Of a stretch of DNA of 64,000 nt, positions 53,115 to 63,931 are shown one piece after another. Position numbers and translations under genes: made by a program. Source of the DNA: Henricia sp. BOLD:AAB3569 (taxonomy: Eukaryota > Echinodermata > Asteroidea > Spinulosida > Echinasteridae); the NCBI GenBank assembly GCA_037783545.1, contig JBBELK010000540.1:806001-870000 (forward strand), in the 5' to 3' direction. The notes beneath the pieces were generated by a model. The model ran no database searches, was not told where the DNA came from, and saw only the letters and a program-made list of their open reading frames with translations. The stretch's first letter is position 1. Every line of letters begins with the position of its first letter.

Positions 53115-53187
53115 GACCACGTGGCCTAATGGATAAGGCGTCCGACTTCGGATCGGAAGATTGAGGGTTCGAATCCCTTCGTGGTTG
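53115..53187 (+). tRNA. tRNA-Arg(TCG), copy 98
   Basis: Consensus sequence. Confidence 0.95.
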
Positions 53188-53446
53188 TGCTATTTTGGTA
53201 TTGGTTGGCATACCGTAACCATACGCGAGTGGCCGCTGACTCTGTCTTCTGTCTTCTAAAGTCGATCCGAGATGACCGCCGTCTCCAGAAGGACTTACTC
53301 ATGTATCCATGTTATGAACAATGTTATAGCAGGCCTTTGTGTTTGTGCAGTCAAGTTTGTCTCACAGGACAGTCTTCTTCAGCTAGCTCATGACAGACGA
53401 TTGCAACTTTCAGCGCTGAGAGGTTGTCCAAAAGTGTGGCTTATGT

Positions 53447-53519
53447 GCCTCGTTGGCGCAGTCGGCAGCGCGTCAGTCTCATAATCTGAAGGTCGTGAGT
53501 TCGAGCCTCACACGGGGCA
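53447..53519 (+). tRNA. tRNA-Met(CAT), copy 97
   Basis: Consensus sequence. Confidence 0.95.
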
Positions 53520-53662
53520 GTCTCTGTCGTTTTGTAATGCTTCCTTTTTATATTATTGTTGTCTGCGTGAGGCTCAGGGTTTGGTAATGTCCTCATTTTA
53601 AACTGGAATGGCTCGTTTGGTTCCAACCATGCTGCCTGCGACCTGACAGACAGCTTCACGTG

Positions 53663-53735
53663 GACCACGTGGCCTAATGGATAAGGCGTCCGACTTCGGA
53701 TCGGAAGATTGAGGGTTCGAATCCCTTCGTGGTTG
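53663..53735 (+). tRNA. tRNA-Arg(TCG), copy 99
   Basis: Consensus sequence; A53647C lies 16 bp upstream. Confidence 0.95.
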
Positions 53736-53994
53736 TGCTATTTTGGTATTGGTTGGCATACCGTAACCATACGCGAGTGGCCGCTGACTCTGTCTTCTGT
53801 CTTCTAAAGTCGATCCGAGATGACCGCCGTCTCCAGAAGGACTTACTCATGTATCCATGTTATGAACAATGTTATAGCAGGCCTTTGTGTTTGTGCAGTC
53901 AAGTTTGTCTCACAGGACAGTCTTCTTCAGCTAGCTCATGACAGACGATTGCAACTTTCAGCGCTGAGAGGTTGTCCAAAAGTGTGGCTTATGT

Positions 53995-54067
53995 GCCTCG
54001 TTGGCGCAGTCGGCAGCGCGTCAGTCTCATAATCTGAAGGTCGTGAGTTCGAGCCTCACACGGGGCA
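53995..54067 (+). tRNA. tRNA-Met(CAT), copy 98
   Basis: Consensus sequence. Confidence 0.95.
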
Positions 54068-54210
54068 GTCTCTGTCGTTTTGTAATGCTTCCTTTTTATA
54101 TTATTGTTGTCTGCGTGAGGCTCAGGGTTTGGTAATGTCCTCATTTTAAACTGGAATGGCTCGTTTGGTTCCAACCATGCTGCCTGCGACCTGAAAGACA
54201 GCTTCACGTG

Positions 54211-54283
54211 GACCACGTGGCCTAATGGATAAGGCGTCCGACTTCGGATCGGAAGATTGAGGGTTCGAATCCCTTCGTGGTTG
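54211..54283 (+). tRNA. tRNA-Arg(TCG), copy 100
   Basis: Consensus sequence. Confidence 0.95.
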
Positions 54284-54542
54284 TGCTATTTTGGTATTGG
54301 TTGGCATACCGTAACCATACGCGAGTGGCCGCTGACTCTGTCTTCTGTCTTCTAAAGTCGATCCGAGATGACCGCCGTCTCCAGAAGGACTTACTCATGT
54401 ATCCATGTTATGAACAATGTTATAGCAGGCCTTTGTGTTTGTGCAGTCAAGTTTGTCTCACAGGACAGTCTTCTTCAGCTAGCTCATGACAGACGATTGC
54501 AACTTTCAGCGCTGAGAGGTTGTCCAAAAGTGTGGCTTATGT

Positions 54543-54615
54543 GCCTCGTTGGCGCAGTCGGCAGCGCGTCAGTCTCATAATCTGAAGGTCGTGAGTTCGA
54601 GCCTCACACGGGGCA
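54543..54615 (+). tRNA. tRNA-Met(CAT), copy 99
   Basis: Consensus sequence. Confidence 0.95.
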
Positions 54616-54758
54616 GTCTCTGTCGTTTTGTAATGCTTCCTTTTTATATTATTGTTGTCTGCGTGAGGCTCAGGGTTTGGTAATGTCCTCATTTTAAACT
54701 GGAATGGCTCGTTTGGTTCCAACCATGCTGCCTGCGACCTGAAAGACAGCTTCACGTG

Positions 54759-54831
54759 GACCACGTGGCCTAATGGATAAGGCGTCCGACTTCGGATCGG
54801 AAGATTGAGGGTTCGAATCCCTTCGTGGTTG
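54759..54831 (+). tRNA. tRNA-Arg(TCG), copy 101
   Basis: Consensus sequence. Confidence 0.95.
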
Positions 54832-55090
54832 TGCTATTTTGGTATTGGTTGGCATACCGTAACCATACGCGAGTGGCCGCTGACTCTGTCTTCTGTCTTC
54901 TAAAGTCGATCCGAGATGACCGCCGTCTCCAGAAGGACTTACTCATGTATCCATGTTATGAACAATGTTATAGCAGGCCTTTGTGTTTGTGCAGTCAAGT
55001 TTGTCTCACAGGACAGTCTTCTTCAGCTAGCTCATGACAGACGATTGCAACTTTCAGCGCTGAGAGGTTGTCCAAAAGTGTGGCTTATGT

Positions 55091-55163
55091 GCCTCGTTGG
55101 CGCAGTCGGCAGCGCGTCAGTCTCATAATCTGAAGGTCGTGAGTTCGAGCCTCACACGGGGCA
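55091..55163 (+). tRNA. tRNA-Met(CAT), copy 100
   Basis: Consensus sequence. Confidence 0.95.
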
Positions 55164-55306
55164 GTCTCTGTCGTTTTGTAATGCTTCCTTTTTATATTAT
55201 TGTTGTCTGCGTGAGGCTCAGGGTTTGGTAATGTCCTCATTTTAAACTGGAATGGCTCGTTTGGTTCCAACCATGCTGCCTGCGACCTGAAAGACAGCTT
55301 CACGTG

Positions 55307-55379
55307 GACCACGTGGCCTAATGGATAAGGCGTCCGACTTCGGATCGGAAGATTGAGGGTTCGAATCCCTTCGTGGTTG
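55307..55379 (+). tRNA. tRNA-Arg(TCG), copy 102
   Basis: Consensus sequence. Confidence 0.95.
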
Positions 55380-55638
55380 TGCTATTTTGGTATTGGTTGG
55401 CATACCGTAACCATACGCGAGTGGCCGCTGACTCTGTCTTCTGTCTTCTAAAGTCGATCCGAGATGACCGCCGTCTCCAGAAGGACTTACTCATGTATCC
55501 ATGTTATGAACAATGTTATAGCAGGCCTTTGTGTTTGTGCAGTCAAGTTTGTCTCACAGGACAGTCTTCTTCAGCTAGCTCATGACAGACGATTGCAACT
55601 TTCAGCGCTGAGAGGTTGTCCAAAAGTGTGGCTTATGT

Positions 55639-55711
55639 GCCTCGTTGGCGCAGTCGGCAGCGCGTCAGTCTCATAATCTGAAGGTCGTGAGTTCGAGCCT
55701 CACACGGGGCA
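55639..55711 (+). tRNA. tRNA-Met(CAT), copy 101
   Basis: Consensus sequence. Confidence 0.95.
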
Positions 55712-55854
55712 GTCTCTGTCGTTTTGTAATGCTTCCTTTTTATATTATTGTTGTCTGCGTGAGGCTCAGGGTTTGGTAATGTCCTCATTTTAAACTGGAA
55801 TGGCTCGTTTGGTTCCAACCATGCTGCCTGCGACCTGAAAGACAGCTTCACGTG

Positions 55855-55927
55855 GACCACGTGGCCTAATGGATAAGGCGTCCGACTTCGGATCGGAAGA
55901 TTGAGGGTTCGAATCCCTTCGTGGTTG
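55855..55927 (+). tRNA. tRNA-Arg(TCG), copy 103
   Basis: Consensus sequence. Confidence 0.95.
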
Positions 55928-56186
55928 TGCTATTTTGGTATTGGTTGGCATACCGTAACCATACGCGAGTGGCCGCTGACTCTGTCTTCTGTCTTCTAAA
56001 GTCGATCCGAGATGACCGCCGTCTCCAGAAGGACTTACTCATGTATCCATGTTATGAACAATGTTATAGCAGGCCTTTGTGTTTGTGCAGTCAAGTTTGT
56101 CTCACAGGACAGTCTTCTTCAGCTAGCTCATGACAGACGATTGCAACTTTCAGCGCTGAGAGGTTGTCCAAAAGTGTGGCTTATGT

Positions 56187-56259
56187 GCCTCGTTGGCGCA
56201 GTCGGCAGCGCGTCAGTCTCATAATCTGAAGGTCGTGAGTTCGAGCCTCACACGGGGCA
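56187..56259 (+). tRNA. tRNA-Met(CAT), copy 102
   Basis: Consensus sequence. Confidence 0.95.
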
Positions 56260-56402
56260 GTCTCTGTCGTTTTGTAATGCTTCCTTTTTATATTATTGTT
56301 GTCTGCGTGAGGCTCAGGGTTTGGTAATGTCCTCATTTTAAACTGGAATGGCTCGTTTGGTTCCAACCATGCTGCCTGCGACCTGAAAGACAGCTTCACG
56401 TG

Positions 56403-56475
56403 GACCACGTGGCCTAATGGATAAGGCGTCCGACTTCGGATCGGAAGATTGAGGGTTCGAATCCCTTCGTGGTTG
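56403..56475 (+). tRNA. tRNA-Arg(TCG), copy 104
   Basis: Consensus sequence. Confidence 0.95.
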
Positions 56476-56734
56476 TGCTATTTTGGTATTGGTTGGCATA
56501 CCGTAACCATACGCGAGTGGCCGCTGACTCTGTCTTCTGTCTTCTAAAGTCGATCCGAGATGACCGCCGTCTCCAGAAGGACTTACTCATGTATCCATGT
56601 TATGAACAATGTTATAGCAGGCCTTTGTGTTTGTGCAGTCAAGTTTGTCTCACAGGACAGTCTTCTTCAGCTAGCTCATGACAGACGATTGCAACTTTCA
56701 GCGCTGAGAGGTTGTCCAAAAGTGTGGCTTATGT

Positions 56735-56807
56735 GCCTCGTTGGCGCAGTCGGCAGCGCGTCAGTCTCATAATCTGAAGGTCGTGAGTTCGAGCCTCACA
56801 CGGGGCA
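56735..56807 (+). tRNA. tRNA-Met(CAT), copy 103
   Basis: Consensus sequence. Confidence 0.95.
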
Positions 56808-56950
56808 GTCTCTGTCGTTTTGTAATGCTTCCTTTTTATATTATTGTTGTCTGCGTGAGGCTCAGGGTTTGGTAATGTCCTCATTTTAAACTGGAATGGC
56901 TCGTTTGGTTCCAACCATGCTGCCTGCGACCTGAAAGACAGCTTCACGTG

Positions 56951-57023
56951 GACCACGTGGCCTAATGGATAAGGCGTCCGACTTCGGATCGGAAGATTGA
57001 GGGTTCGAATCCCTTCGTGGTTG
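56951..57023 (+). tRNA. tRNA-Arg(TCG), copy 105
   Basis: Consensus sequence. Confidence 0.95.
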
Positions 57024-57282
57024 TGCTATTTTGGTATTGGTTGGCATACCGTAACCATACGCGAGTGGCCGCTGACTCTGTCTTCTGTCTTCTAAAGTCG
57101 ATCCGAGATGACCGCCGTCTCCAGAAGGACTTACTCATGTATCCATGTTATGAACAATGTTATAGCAGGCCTTTGTGTTTGTGCAGTCAAGTTTGTCTCA
57201 CAGGACAGTCTTCTTCAGCTAGCTCATGACAGACGATTGCAACTTTCAGCGCTGAGAGGTTGTCCAAAAGTGTGGCTTATGT

Positions 57283-57355
57283 GCCTCGTTGGCGCAGTCG
57301 GCAGCGCGTCAGTCTCATAATCTGAAGGTCGTGAGTTCGAGCCTCACACGGGGCA
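57283..57355 (+). tRNA. tRNA-Met(CAT), copy 104
   Basis: Consensus sequence. Confidence 0.95.
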
Positions 57356-57498
57356 GTCTCTGTCGTTTTGTAATGCTTCCTTTTTATATTATTGTTGTCT
57401 GCGTGAGGCTCAGGGTTTGGTAATGTCCTCATTTTAAACTGGAATGGCTCGTTTGGTTCCAACCATGCTGCCTGCGACCTGAAAGACAGCTTCACGTG

Positions 57499-57571
57499 GA
57501 CCACGTGGCCTAATGGATAAGGCGTCCGACTTCGGATCGGAAGATTGAGGGTTCGAATCCCTTCGTGGTTG
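57499..57571 (+). tRNA. tRNA-Arg(TCG), copy 106
   Basis: Consensus sequence. Confidence 0.95.
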
Positions 57572-57830
57572 TGCTATTTTGGTATTGGTTGGCATACCGT
57601 AACCATACGCGAGTGGCCGCTGACTCTGTCTTCTGTCTTCTAAAGTCGATCCGAGATGACCGCCGTCTCCAGAAGGACTTACTCATGTATCCATGTTATG
57701 AACAATGTTATAGCAGGCCTTTGTGTTTGTGCAGTCAAGTTTGTCTCACAGGACAGTCTTCTTCAGCTAGCTCATGACAGACGATTGCAACTTTCAGCGC
57801 TGAGAGGTTGTCCAAAAGTGTGGCTTATGT

Positions 57831-57903
57831 GCCTCGTTGGCGCAGTCGGCAGCGCGTCAGTCTCATAATCTGAAGGTCGTGAGTTCGAGCCTCACACGGG
57901 GCA
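57831..57903 (+). tRNA. tRNA-Met(CAT), copy 105
   Basis: Consensus sequence. Confidence 0.95.
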
Positions 57904-58046
57904 GTCTCTGTCGTTTTGTAATGCTTCCTTTTTATATTATTGTTGTCTGCGTGAGGCTCAGGGTTTGGTAATGTCCTCATTTTAAACTGGAATGGCTCGT
58001 TTGGTTCCAACCATGCTGCCTGCGACCTGAAAGACAGCTTCACGTG

Positions 58047-58119
58047 GACCACGTGGCCTAATGGATAAGGCGTCCGACTTCGGATCGGAAGATTGAGGGT
58101 TCGAATCCCTTCGTGGTTG
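58047..58119 (+). tRNA. tRNA-Arg(TCG), copy 107
   Basis: Consensus sequence. Confidence 0.95.
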
Positions 58120-58378
58120 TGCTATTTTGGTATTGGTTGGCATACCGTAACCATACGCGAGTGGCCGCTGACTCTGTCTTCTGTCTTCTAAAGTCGATCC
58201 GAGATGACCGCCGTCTCCAGAAGGACTTACTCATGTATCCATGTTATGAACAATGTTATAGCAGGCCTTTGTGTTTGTGCAGTCAAGTTTGTCTCACAGG
58301 ACAGTCTTCTTCAGCTAGCTCATGACAGACGATTGCAACTTTCAGCGCTGAGAGGTTGTCCAAAAGTGTGGCTTATGT

Positions 58379-58451
58379 GCCTCGTTGGCGCAGTCGGCAG
58401 CGCGTCAGTCTCATAATCTGAAGGTCGTGAGTTCGAGCCTCACACGGGGCA
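58379..58451 (+). tRNA. tRNA-Met(CAT), copy 106
   Basis: Consensus sequence. Confidence 0.95.
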
Positions 58452-58594
58452 GTCTCTGTCGTTTTGTAATGCTTCCTTTTTATATTATTGTTGTCTGCGT
58501 GAGGCTCAGGGTTTGGTAATGTCCTCATTTTAAACTGGAATGGCTCGTTTGGTTCCAACCATGCTGCCTGCGACCTGAAAGACAGCTTCACGTG

Positions 58595-58667
58595 GACCAC
58601 GTGGCCTAATGGATAAGGCGTCCGACTTCGGATCGGAAGATTGAGGGTTCGAATCCCTTCGTGGTTG
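58595..58667 (+). tRNA. tRNA-Arg(TCG), copy 108
   Basis: Consensus sequence. Confidence 0.95.
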
Positions 58668-58926
58668 TGCTATTTTGGTATTGGTTGGCATACCGTAACC
58701 ATACGCGAGTGGCCGCTGACTCTGTCTTCTGTCTTCTAAAGTCGATCCGAGATGACCGCCGTCTCCAGAAGGACTTACTCATGTATCCATGTTATGAACA
58801 ATGTTATAGCAGGCCTTTGTGTTTGTGCAGTCAAGTTTGTCTCACAGGACAGTCTTCTTCAGCTAGCTCATGACAGACGATTGCAACTTTCAGCGCTGAG
58901 AGGTTGTCCAAAAGTGTGGCTTATGT

Positions 58927-58999
58927 GCCTCGTTGGCGCAGTCGGCAGCGCGTCAGTCTCATAATCTGAAGGTCGTGAGTTCGAGCCTCACACGGGGCA
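58927..58999 (+). tRNA. tRNA-Met(CAT), copy 107
   Basis: Consensus sequence. Confidence 0.95.
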
Positions 59000-59142
59000 G
59001 TCTCTGTCGTTTTGTAATGCTTCCTTTTTATATTATTGTTGTCTGCGTGAGGCTCAGGGTTTGGTAATGTCCTCATTTTAAACTGGAATGGCTCGTTTGG
59101 TTCCAACCATGCTGCCTGCGACCTGAAAGACAGCTTCACGTG

Positions 59143-59215
59143 GACCACGTGGCCTAATGGATAAGGCGTCCGACTTCGGATCGGAAGATTGAGGGTTCGA
59201 ATCCCTTCGTGGTTG
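59143..59215 (+). tRNA. tRNA-Arg(TCG), copy 109
   Basis: Consensus sequence. Confidence 0.95.
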
Positions 59216-59474
59216 TGCTATTTTGGTATTGGTTGGCATACCGTAACCATACGCGAGTGGCCGCTGACTCTGTCTTCTGTCTTCTAAAGTCGATCCGAGA
59301 TGACCGCCGTCTCCAGAAGGACTTACTCATGTATCCATGTTATGAACAATGTTATATCAGGCCTTTGTGTTTGTGCAGTCAAGTTTGTCTCACAGGACAG
59401 TCTTCTTCAGCTAGCTCATGACAGACGATTGCAACTTTCAGCGCTGAGAGGTTGTCCAAAAGTGTGGCTTATGT

Positions 59475-59547
59475 GCCTCGTTGGCGCAGTCGGCAGCGCG
59501 TCAGTCTCATAATCTGAAGGTCGTGAGTTCGAGCCTCACACGGGGCA
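59475..59547 (+). tRNA. tRNA-Met(CAT), copy 108
   Basis: Consensus sequence. Confidence 0.95.
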
Positions 59548-59690
59548 GTCTCTGTCGTTTTGTAATGCTTCCTTTTTATATTATTGTTGTCTGCGTGAGG
59601 CTCAGGGTTTGGTAATGTCCTCATTTTAAACTGGAATGGCTCGTTTGGTTCCAACCATGCTGCCTGCGACCTGAAAGACAGCTTCACGTG

Positions 59691-59763
59691 GACCACGTGG
59701 CCTAATGGATAAGGCGTCCGACTTCGGATCGGAAGATTGAGGGTTCGAATCCCTTCGTGGTTG
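59691..59763 (+). tRNA. tRNA-Arg(TCG), copy 110
   Basis: Consensus sequence. Confidence 0.95.
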
Positions 59764-60022
59764 TGCTATTTTGGTATTGGTTGGCATACCGTAACCATAC
59801 GCGAGTGGCCGCTGACTCTGTCTTCTGTCTTCTAAAGTCGATCCGAGATGACCGCCGTCTCCAGAAGGACTTACTCATGTATCCATGTTATGAACAATGT
59901 TATAGCAGGCCTTTGTGTTTGTGCAGTCAAGTTTGTCTCACAGGACAGTCTTCTTCAGCTAGCTCATGACAGACGATTGCAACTTTCAGCGCTGAGAGGT
60001 TGTCCAAAAGTGTGGCTTATGT

Positions 60023-60095
60023 GCCTCGTTGGCGCAGTCGGCAGCGCGTCAGTCTCATAATCTGAAGGTCGTGAGTTCGAGCCTCACACGGGGCA
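60023..60095 (+). tRNA. tRNA-Met(CAT), copy 109
   Basis: Consensus sequence. Confidence 0.95.
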
Positions 60096-60238
60096 GTCTC
60101 TGTCGTTTTGTAATGCTTCCTTTTTATATTATTGTTGTCTGCGTGAGGCTCAGGGTTTGGTAATGTCCTCATTTTAAACTGGAATGGCTCGTTTGGTTCC
60201 AACCATGCTGCCTGCGACCTGAAAGACAGCTTCACGTG

Positions 60239-60311
60239 GACCACGTGGCCTAATGGATAAGGCGTCCGACTTCGGATCGGAAGATTGAGGGTTCGAATCC
60301 CTTCGTGGTTG
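60239..60311 (+). tRNA. tRNA-Arg(TCG), copy 111
   Basis: Consensus sequence. Confidence 0.95.
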
Positions 60312-60570
60312 TGCTATTTTGGTATTGGTTGGCATACCGTAACCATACGCGAGTGGCCGCTGACTCTGTCTTCTGTCTTCTAAAGTCGATCCGAGATGAC
60401 CGCCGTCTCCAGAAGGACTTACTCATGTATCCATGTTATGAACAATGTTATAGCAGGCCTTTGTGTTTGTGCAGTCACGTTTGTCTCACAGGACAGTCTT
60501 CTTCAGCTAGCTCATGACAGACGATTGCAACTTTCAGCGCTGAGAGGTTGTCCAAAAGTGTGGCTTATGT

Positions 60571-60643
60571 GCCTCGTTGGCGCAGTCGGCAGCGCGTCAG
60601 TCTCATAATCTGAAGGTCGTGAGTTCGAGCCTCACACGGGGCA
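60571..60643 (+). tRNA. tRNA-Met(CAT), copy 110
   Basis: Consensus sequence. Confidence 0.95.
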
Positions 60644-60786
60644 GTCTCTGTCGTTTTGTAATGCTTCCTTTTTATATTATTGTTGTCTGCGTGAGGCTCA
60701 GGGTTTGGTAATGTCCTCATTTTAAACTGGAATGGCTCGTTTGGTTCCAACCATGCTGCCTGCGACCTGAAAGACAGCTTCACGTG

Positions 60787-60859
60787 GACCACGTGGCCTA
60801 ATGGATAAGGCGTCCGACTTCGGATCGGAAGATTGAGGGTTCGAATCCCTTCGTGGTTG
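60787..60859 (+). tRNA. tRNA-Arg(TCG), copy 112
   Basis: Consensus sequence. Confidence 0.95.
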
Positions 60860-61118
60860 TGCTATTTTGGTATTGGTTGGCATACCGTAACCATACGCGA
60901 GTGGCCGCTGACTCTGTCTTCTGTCTTCTAAAGTCGATCCGAGATGACCGCCGTCTCCAGAAGGACTTACTCATGTATCCATGTTATGAACAATGTTATA
61001 GCAGGCCTTTGTGTTTGTGCAGTCAAGTTTGTCTCACAGGACAGTCTTCTTCAGCTAGCTCATGACAGACGATTGCAACTTTCAGCGCTGAGAGGTTGTC
61101 CAAAAGTGTGGCTTATGT

Positions 61119-61191
61119 GCCTCGTTGGCGCAGTCGGCAGCGCGTCAGTCTCATAATCTGAAGGTCGTGAGTTCGAGCCTCACACGGGGCA
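61119..61191 (+). tRNA. tRNA-Met(CAT), copy 111
   Basis: Consensus sequence. Confidence 0.95.
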
Positions 61192-61334
61192 GTCTCTGTC
61201 GTTTTGTAATGCTTCCTTTTTATATTATTGTTGTCTGCGTGAGGCTCAGGGTTTGGTAATGTCCTCATTTTAAACTGGAATGGCTCGTTTGGTTCCAACC
61301 ATGCTGCCTGCGACCTGAAAGACAGCTTCACGTG

Positions 61335-61407
61335 GACCACGTGGCCTAATGGATAAGGCGTCCGACTTCGGATCGGAAGATTGAGGGTTCGAATCCCTTC
61401 GTGGTTG
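61335..61407 (+). tRNA. tRNA-Arg(TCG), copy 113
   Basis: Consensus sequence. Confidence 0.95.
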
Positions 61408-61666
61408 TGCTATTTTGGTATTGGTTGGCATACCGTAACCATACGCGAGTGGCCGCTGACTCTGTCTTCTGTCTTCTAAAGTCGATCCGAGATGACCGCC
61501 GTCTCCAGAAGGACTTACTCATGTATCCATGTTATGAACAATGTTATAGCAGGCCTTTGTGTTTGTGCAGTCAAGTTTGTCTCACAGGACAGTCTTCTTC
61601 AGCTAGCTCATGACAGACGATTGCAACTTTCAGCGCTGAGAGGTTGTCCAAAAGTGTGGCTTATGT

Positions 61667-61739
61667 GCCTCGTTGGCGCAGTCGGCAGCGCGTCAGTCTC
61701 ATAATCTGAAGGTCGTGAGTTCGAGCCTCACACGGGGCA
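61667..61739 (+). tRNA. tRNA-Met(CAT), copy 112
   Basis: Consensus sequence. Confidence 0.95.
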
Positions 61740-61882
61740 GTCTCTGTCGTTTTGTAATGCTTCCTTTTTATATTATTGTTGTCTGCGTGAGGCTCAGGGT
61801 TTGGTAATGTCCTCATTTTAAACTGGAATGGCTCGTTTGGTTCCAACCATGCTGCCTGCGACCTGAAAGACAGCTTCACGTG

Positions 61883-61955
61883 GACCACGTGGCCTAATGG
61901 ATAAGGCGTCCGACTTCGGATCGGAAGATTGAGGGTTCGAATCCCTTCGTGGTTG
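61883..61955 (+). tRNA. tRNA-Arg(TCG), copy 114
   Basis: Consensus sequence. Confidence 0.95.
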
Positions 61956-62214
61956 TGCTATTTTGGTATTGGTTGGCATACCGTAACCATACGCGAGTGG
62001 CCGCTGACTCTGTCTTCTGTCTTCTAAAGTCGATCCGAGATGACCGCCGTCTCCAGAAGGACTTACTCATGTATCCATGTTATGAACAATGTTATAGCAG
62101 GCCTTTGTGTTTGTGCAGTCAAGTTTGTCTCACAGGACAGTCTTCTTCAGCTAGCTCATGACAGACGATTGCAACTTTCAGCGCTGAGAGGTTGTCCAAA
62201 AGTGTGGCTTATGT

Positions 62215-62287
62215 GCCTCGTTGGCGCAGTCGGCAGCGCGTCAGTCTCATAATCTGAAGGTCGTGAGTTCGAGCCTCACACGGGGCA
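62215..62287 (+). tRNA. tRNA-Met(CAT), copy 113
   Basis: Consensus sequence. Confidence 0.95.
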
Positions 62288-62430
62288 GTCTCTGTCGTTT
62301 TGTAATGCTTCCTTTTTATATTATTGTTGTCTGCGTGAGGCTCAGGGTTTGGTAATGTCCTCATTTTAAACTGGAATGGCTCGTTTGGTTCCAACCATGC
62401 TGCCTGCGACCTGAAAGACAGCTTCACGTG

Positions 62431-62503
62431 GACCACGTGGCCTAATGGATAAGGCGTCCGACTTCGGATCGGAAGATTGAGGGTTCGAATCCCTTCGTGG
62501 TTG
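62431..62503 (+). tRNA. tRNA-Arg(TCG), copy 115
   Basis: Consensus sequence. Confidence 0.95.
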
Positions 62504-62762
62504 TGCTATTTTGGTATTGGTTGGCATACCGTAACCATACGCGAGTGGCCGCTGACTCTGTCTTCTGTCTTCTAAAGTCGATCCGAGATGACCGCCGTCT
62601 CCAGAAGGACTTACTCATGTATCCATGTTATGAACAATGTTATAGCAGGCCTTTGTGTTTGTGCAGTCAAGTTTGTCTCACAGGACAGTCTTCTTCAGCT
62701 AGCTCATGACAGACGATTGCAACTTTCAGCGCTGAGAGGTTGTCCAAAAGTGTGGCTTATGT

Positions 62763-62835
62763 GCCTCGTTGGCGCAGTCGGCAGCGCGTCAGTCTCATAA
62801 TCTGAAGGTCGTGAGTTCGAGCCTCACACGGGGCA
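62763..62835 (+). tRNA. tRNA-Met(CAT), copy 114
   Basis: Consensus sequence. Confidence 0.95.
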
Positions 62836-62978
62836 GTCTCTGTCGTTTTGTAATGCTTCCTTTTTATATTATTGTTGTCTGCGTGAGGCTCAGGGTTTGG
62901 TAATGTCCTCATTTTAAACTGGAATGGCTCGTTTGGTTCCAACCATGCTGCCTGCGACCTGAAAGACAGCTTCACGTG

Positions 62979-63051
62979 GACCACGTGGCCTAATGGATAA
63001 GGCGTCCGACTTCGGATCGGAAGATTGAGGGTTCGAATCCCTTCGTGGTTG
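62979..63051 (+). tRNA. tRNA-Arg(TCG), copy 116
   Basis: Consensus sequence. Confidence 0.95.
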
Positions 63052-63310
63052 TGCTATTTTGGTATTGGTTGGCATACCGTAACCATACGCGAGTGGCCGC
63101 TGACTCTGTCTTCTGTCTTCTAAAGTCGATCCGAGATGACCGCCGTCTCCAGAAGGACTTACTCATGTATCCATGTTATGAACAATGTTATAGCAGGCCT
63201 TTGTGTTTGTGCAGTCAAGTTTGTCTCACAGGACAGTCTTCTTCAGCTAGCTCATGACAGACGATTGCAACTTTCAGCGCTGAGAGGTTGTCCAAAAGTG
63301 TGGCTTATGT

Positions 63311-63383
63311 GCCTCGTTGGCGCAGTCGGCAGCGCGTCAGTCTCATAATCTGAAGGTCGTGAGTTCGAGCCTCACACGGGGCA
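63311..63383 (+). tRNA. tRNA-Met(CAT), copy 115
   Basis: Consensus sequence. Confidence 0.95.
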
Positions 63384-63526
63384 GTCTCTGTCGTTTTGTA
63401 ATGCTTCCTTTTTATATTATTGTTGTCTGCGTGAGGCTCAGGGTTTGGTAATGTCCTCATTTTAAACTGGAATGGCTCGTTTGGTTCCAACCATGCTGCC
63501 TGCGACCTGAAAGACAGCTTCACGTG

Positions 63527-63599
63527 GACCACGTGGCCTAATGGATAAGGCGTCCGACTTCGGATCGGAAGATTGAGGGTTCGAATCCCTTCGTGGTTG
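63527..63599 (+). tRNA. tRNA-Arg(TCG), copy 117
   Basis: Consensus sequence; last tRNA-Arg of the window. Confidence 0.95.
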
Positions 63600-63858
63600 T
63601 GCTATTTTGGTATTGGTTGGCATACCGTAACCATACGCGAGTGGCCGCTGACTCTGTCTTCTGTCTTCTAAAGTCGATCCGAGATGACCGCCGTCTCCAG
63701 AAGGACTTACTCATGTATCCATGTTATGAACAATGTTATAGCAGGCCTTTGTGTTTGTGCAGTCACGTTTGTCTCACAGGACAGTCTTCTTCAGCTAGCT
63801 CATGACAGACGATTGCAACTTTCAGCGCTGAGAGGTTGTCCAAAAGTGTGGCTTATGT

Positions 63859-63931
63859 GCCTCGTTGGCGCAGTCGGCAGCGCGTCAGTCTCATAATCTG
63901 AAGGTCGTGAGTTCGAGCCTCACACGGGGCA
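63859..63931 (+). tRNA. tRNA-Met(CAT), copy 116
   Basis: Consensus sequence; last complete gene. The window ends 69 bp into the following spacer, and the array clearly continues. Confidence 0.95.
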
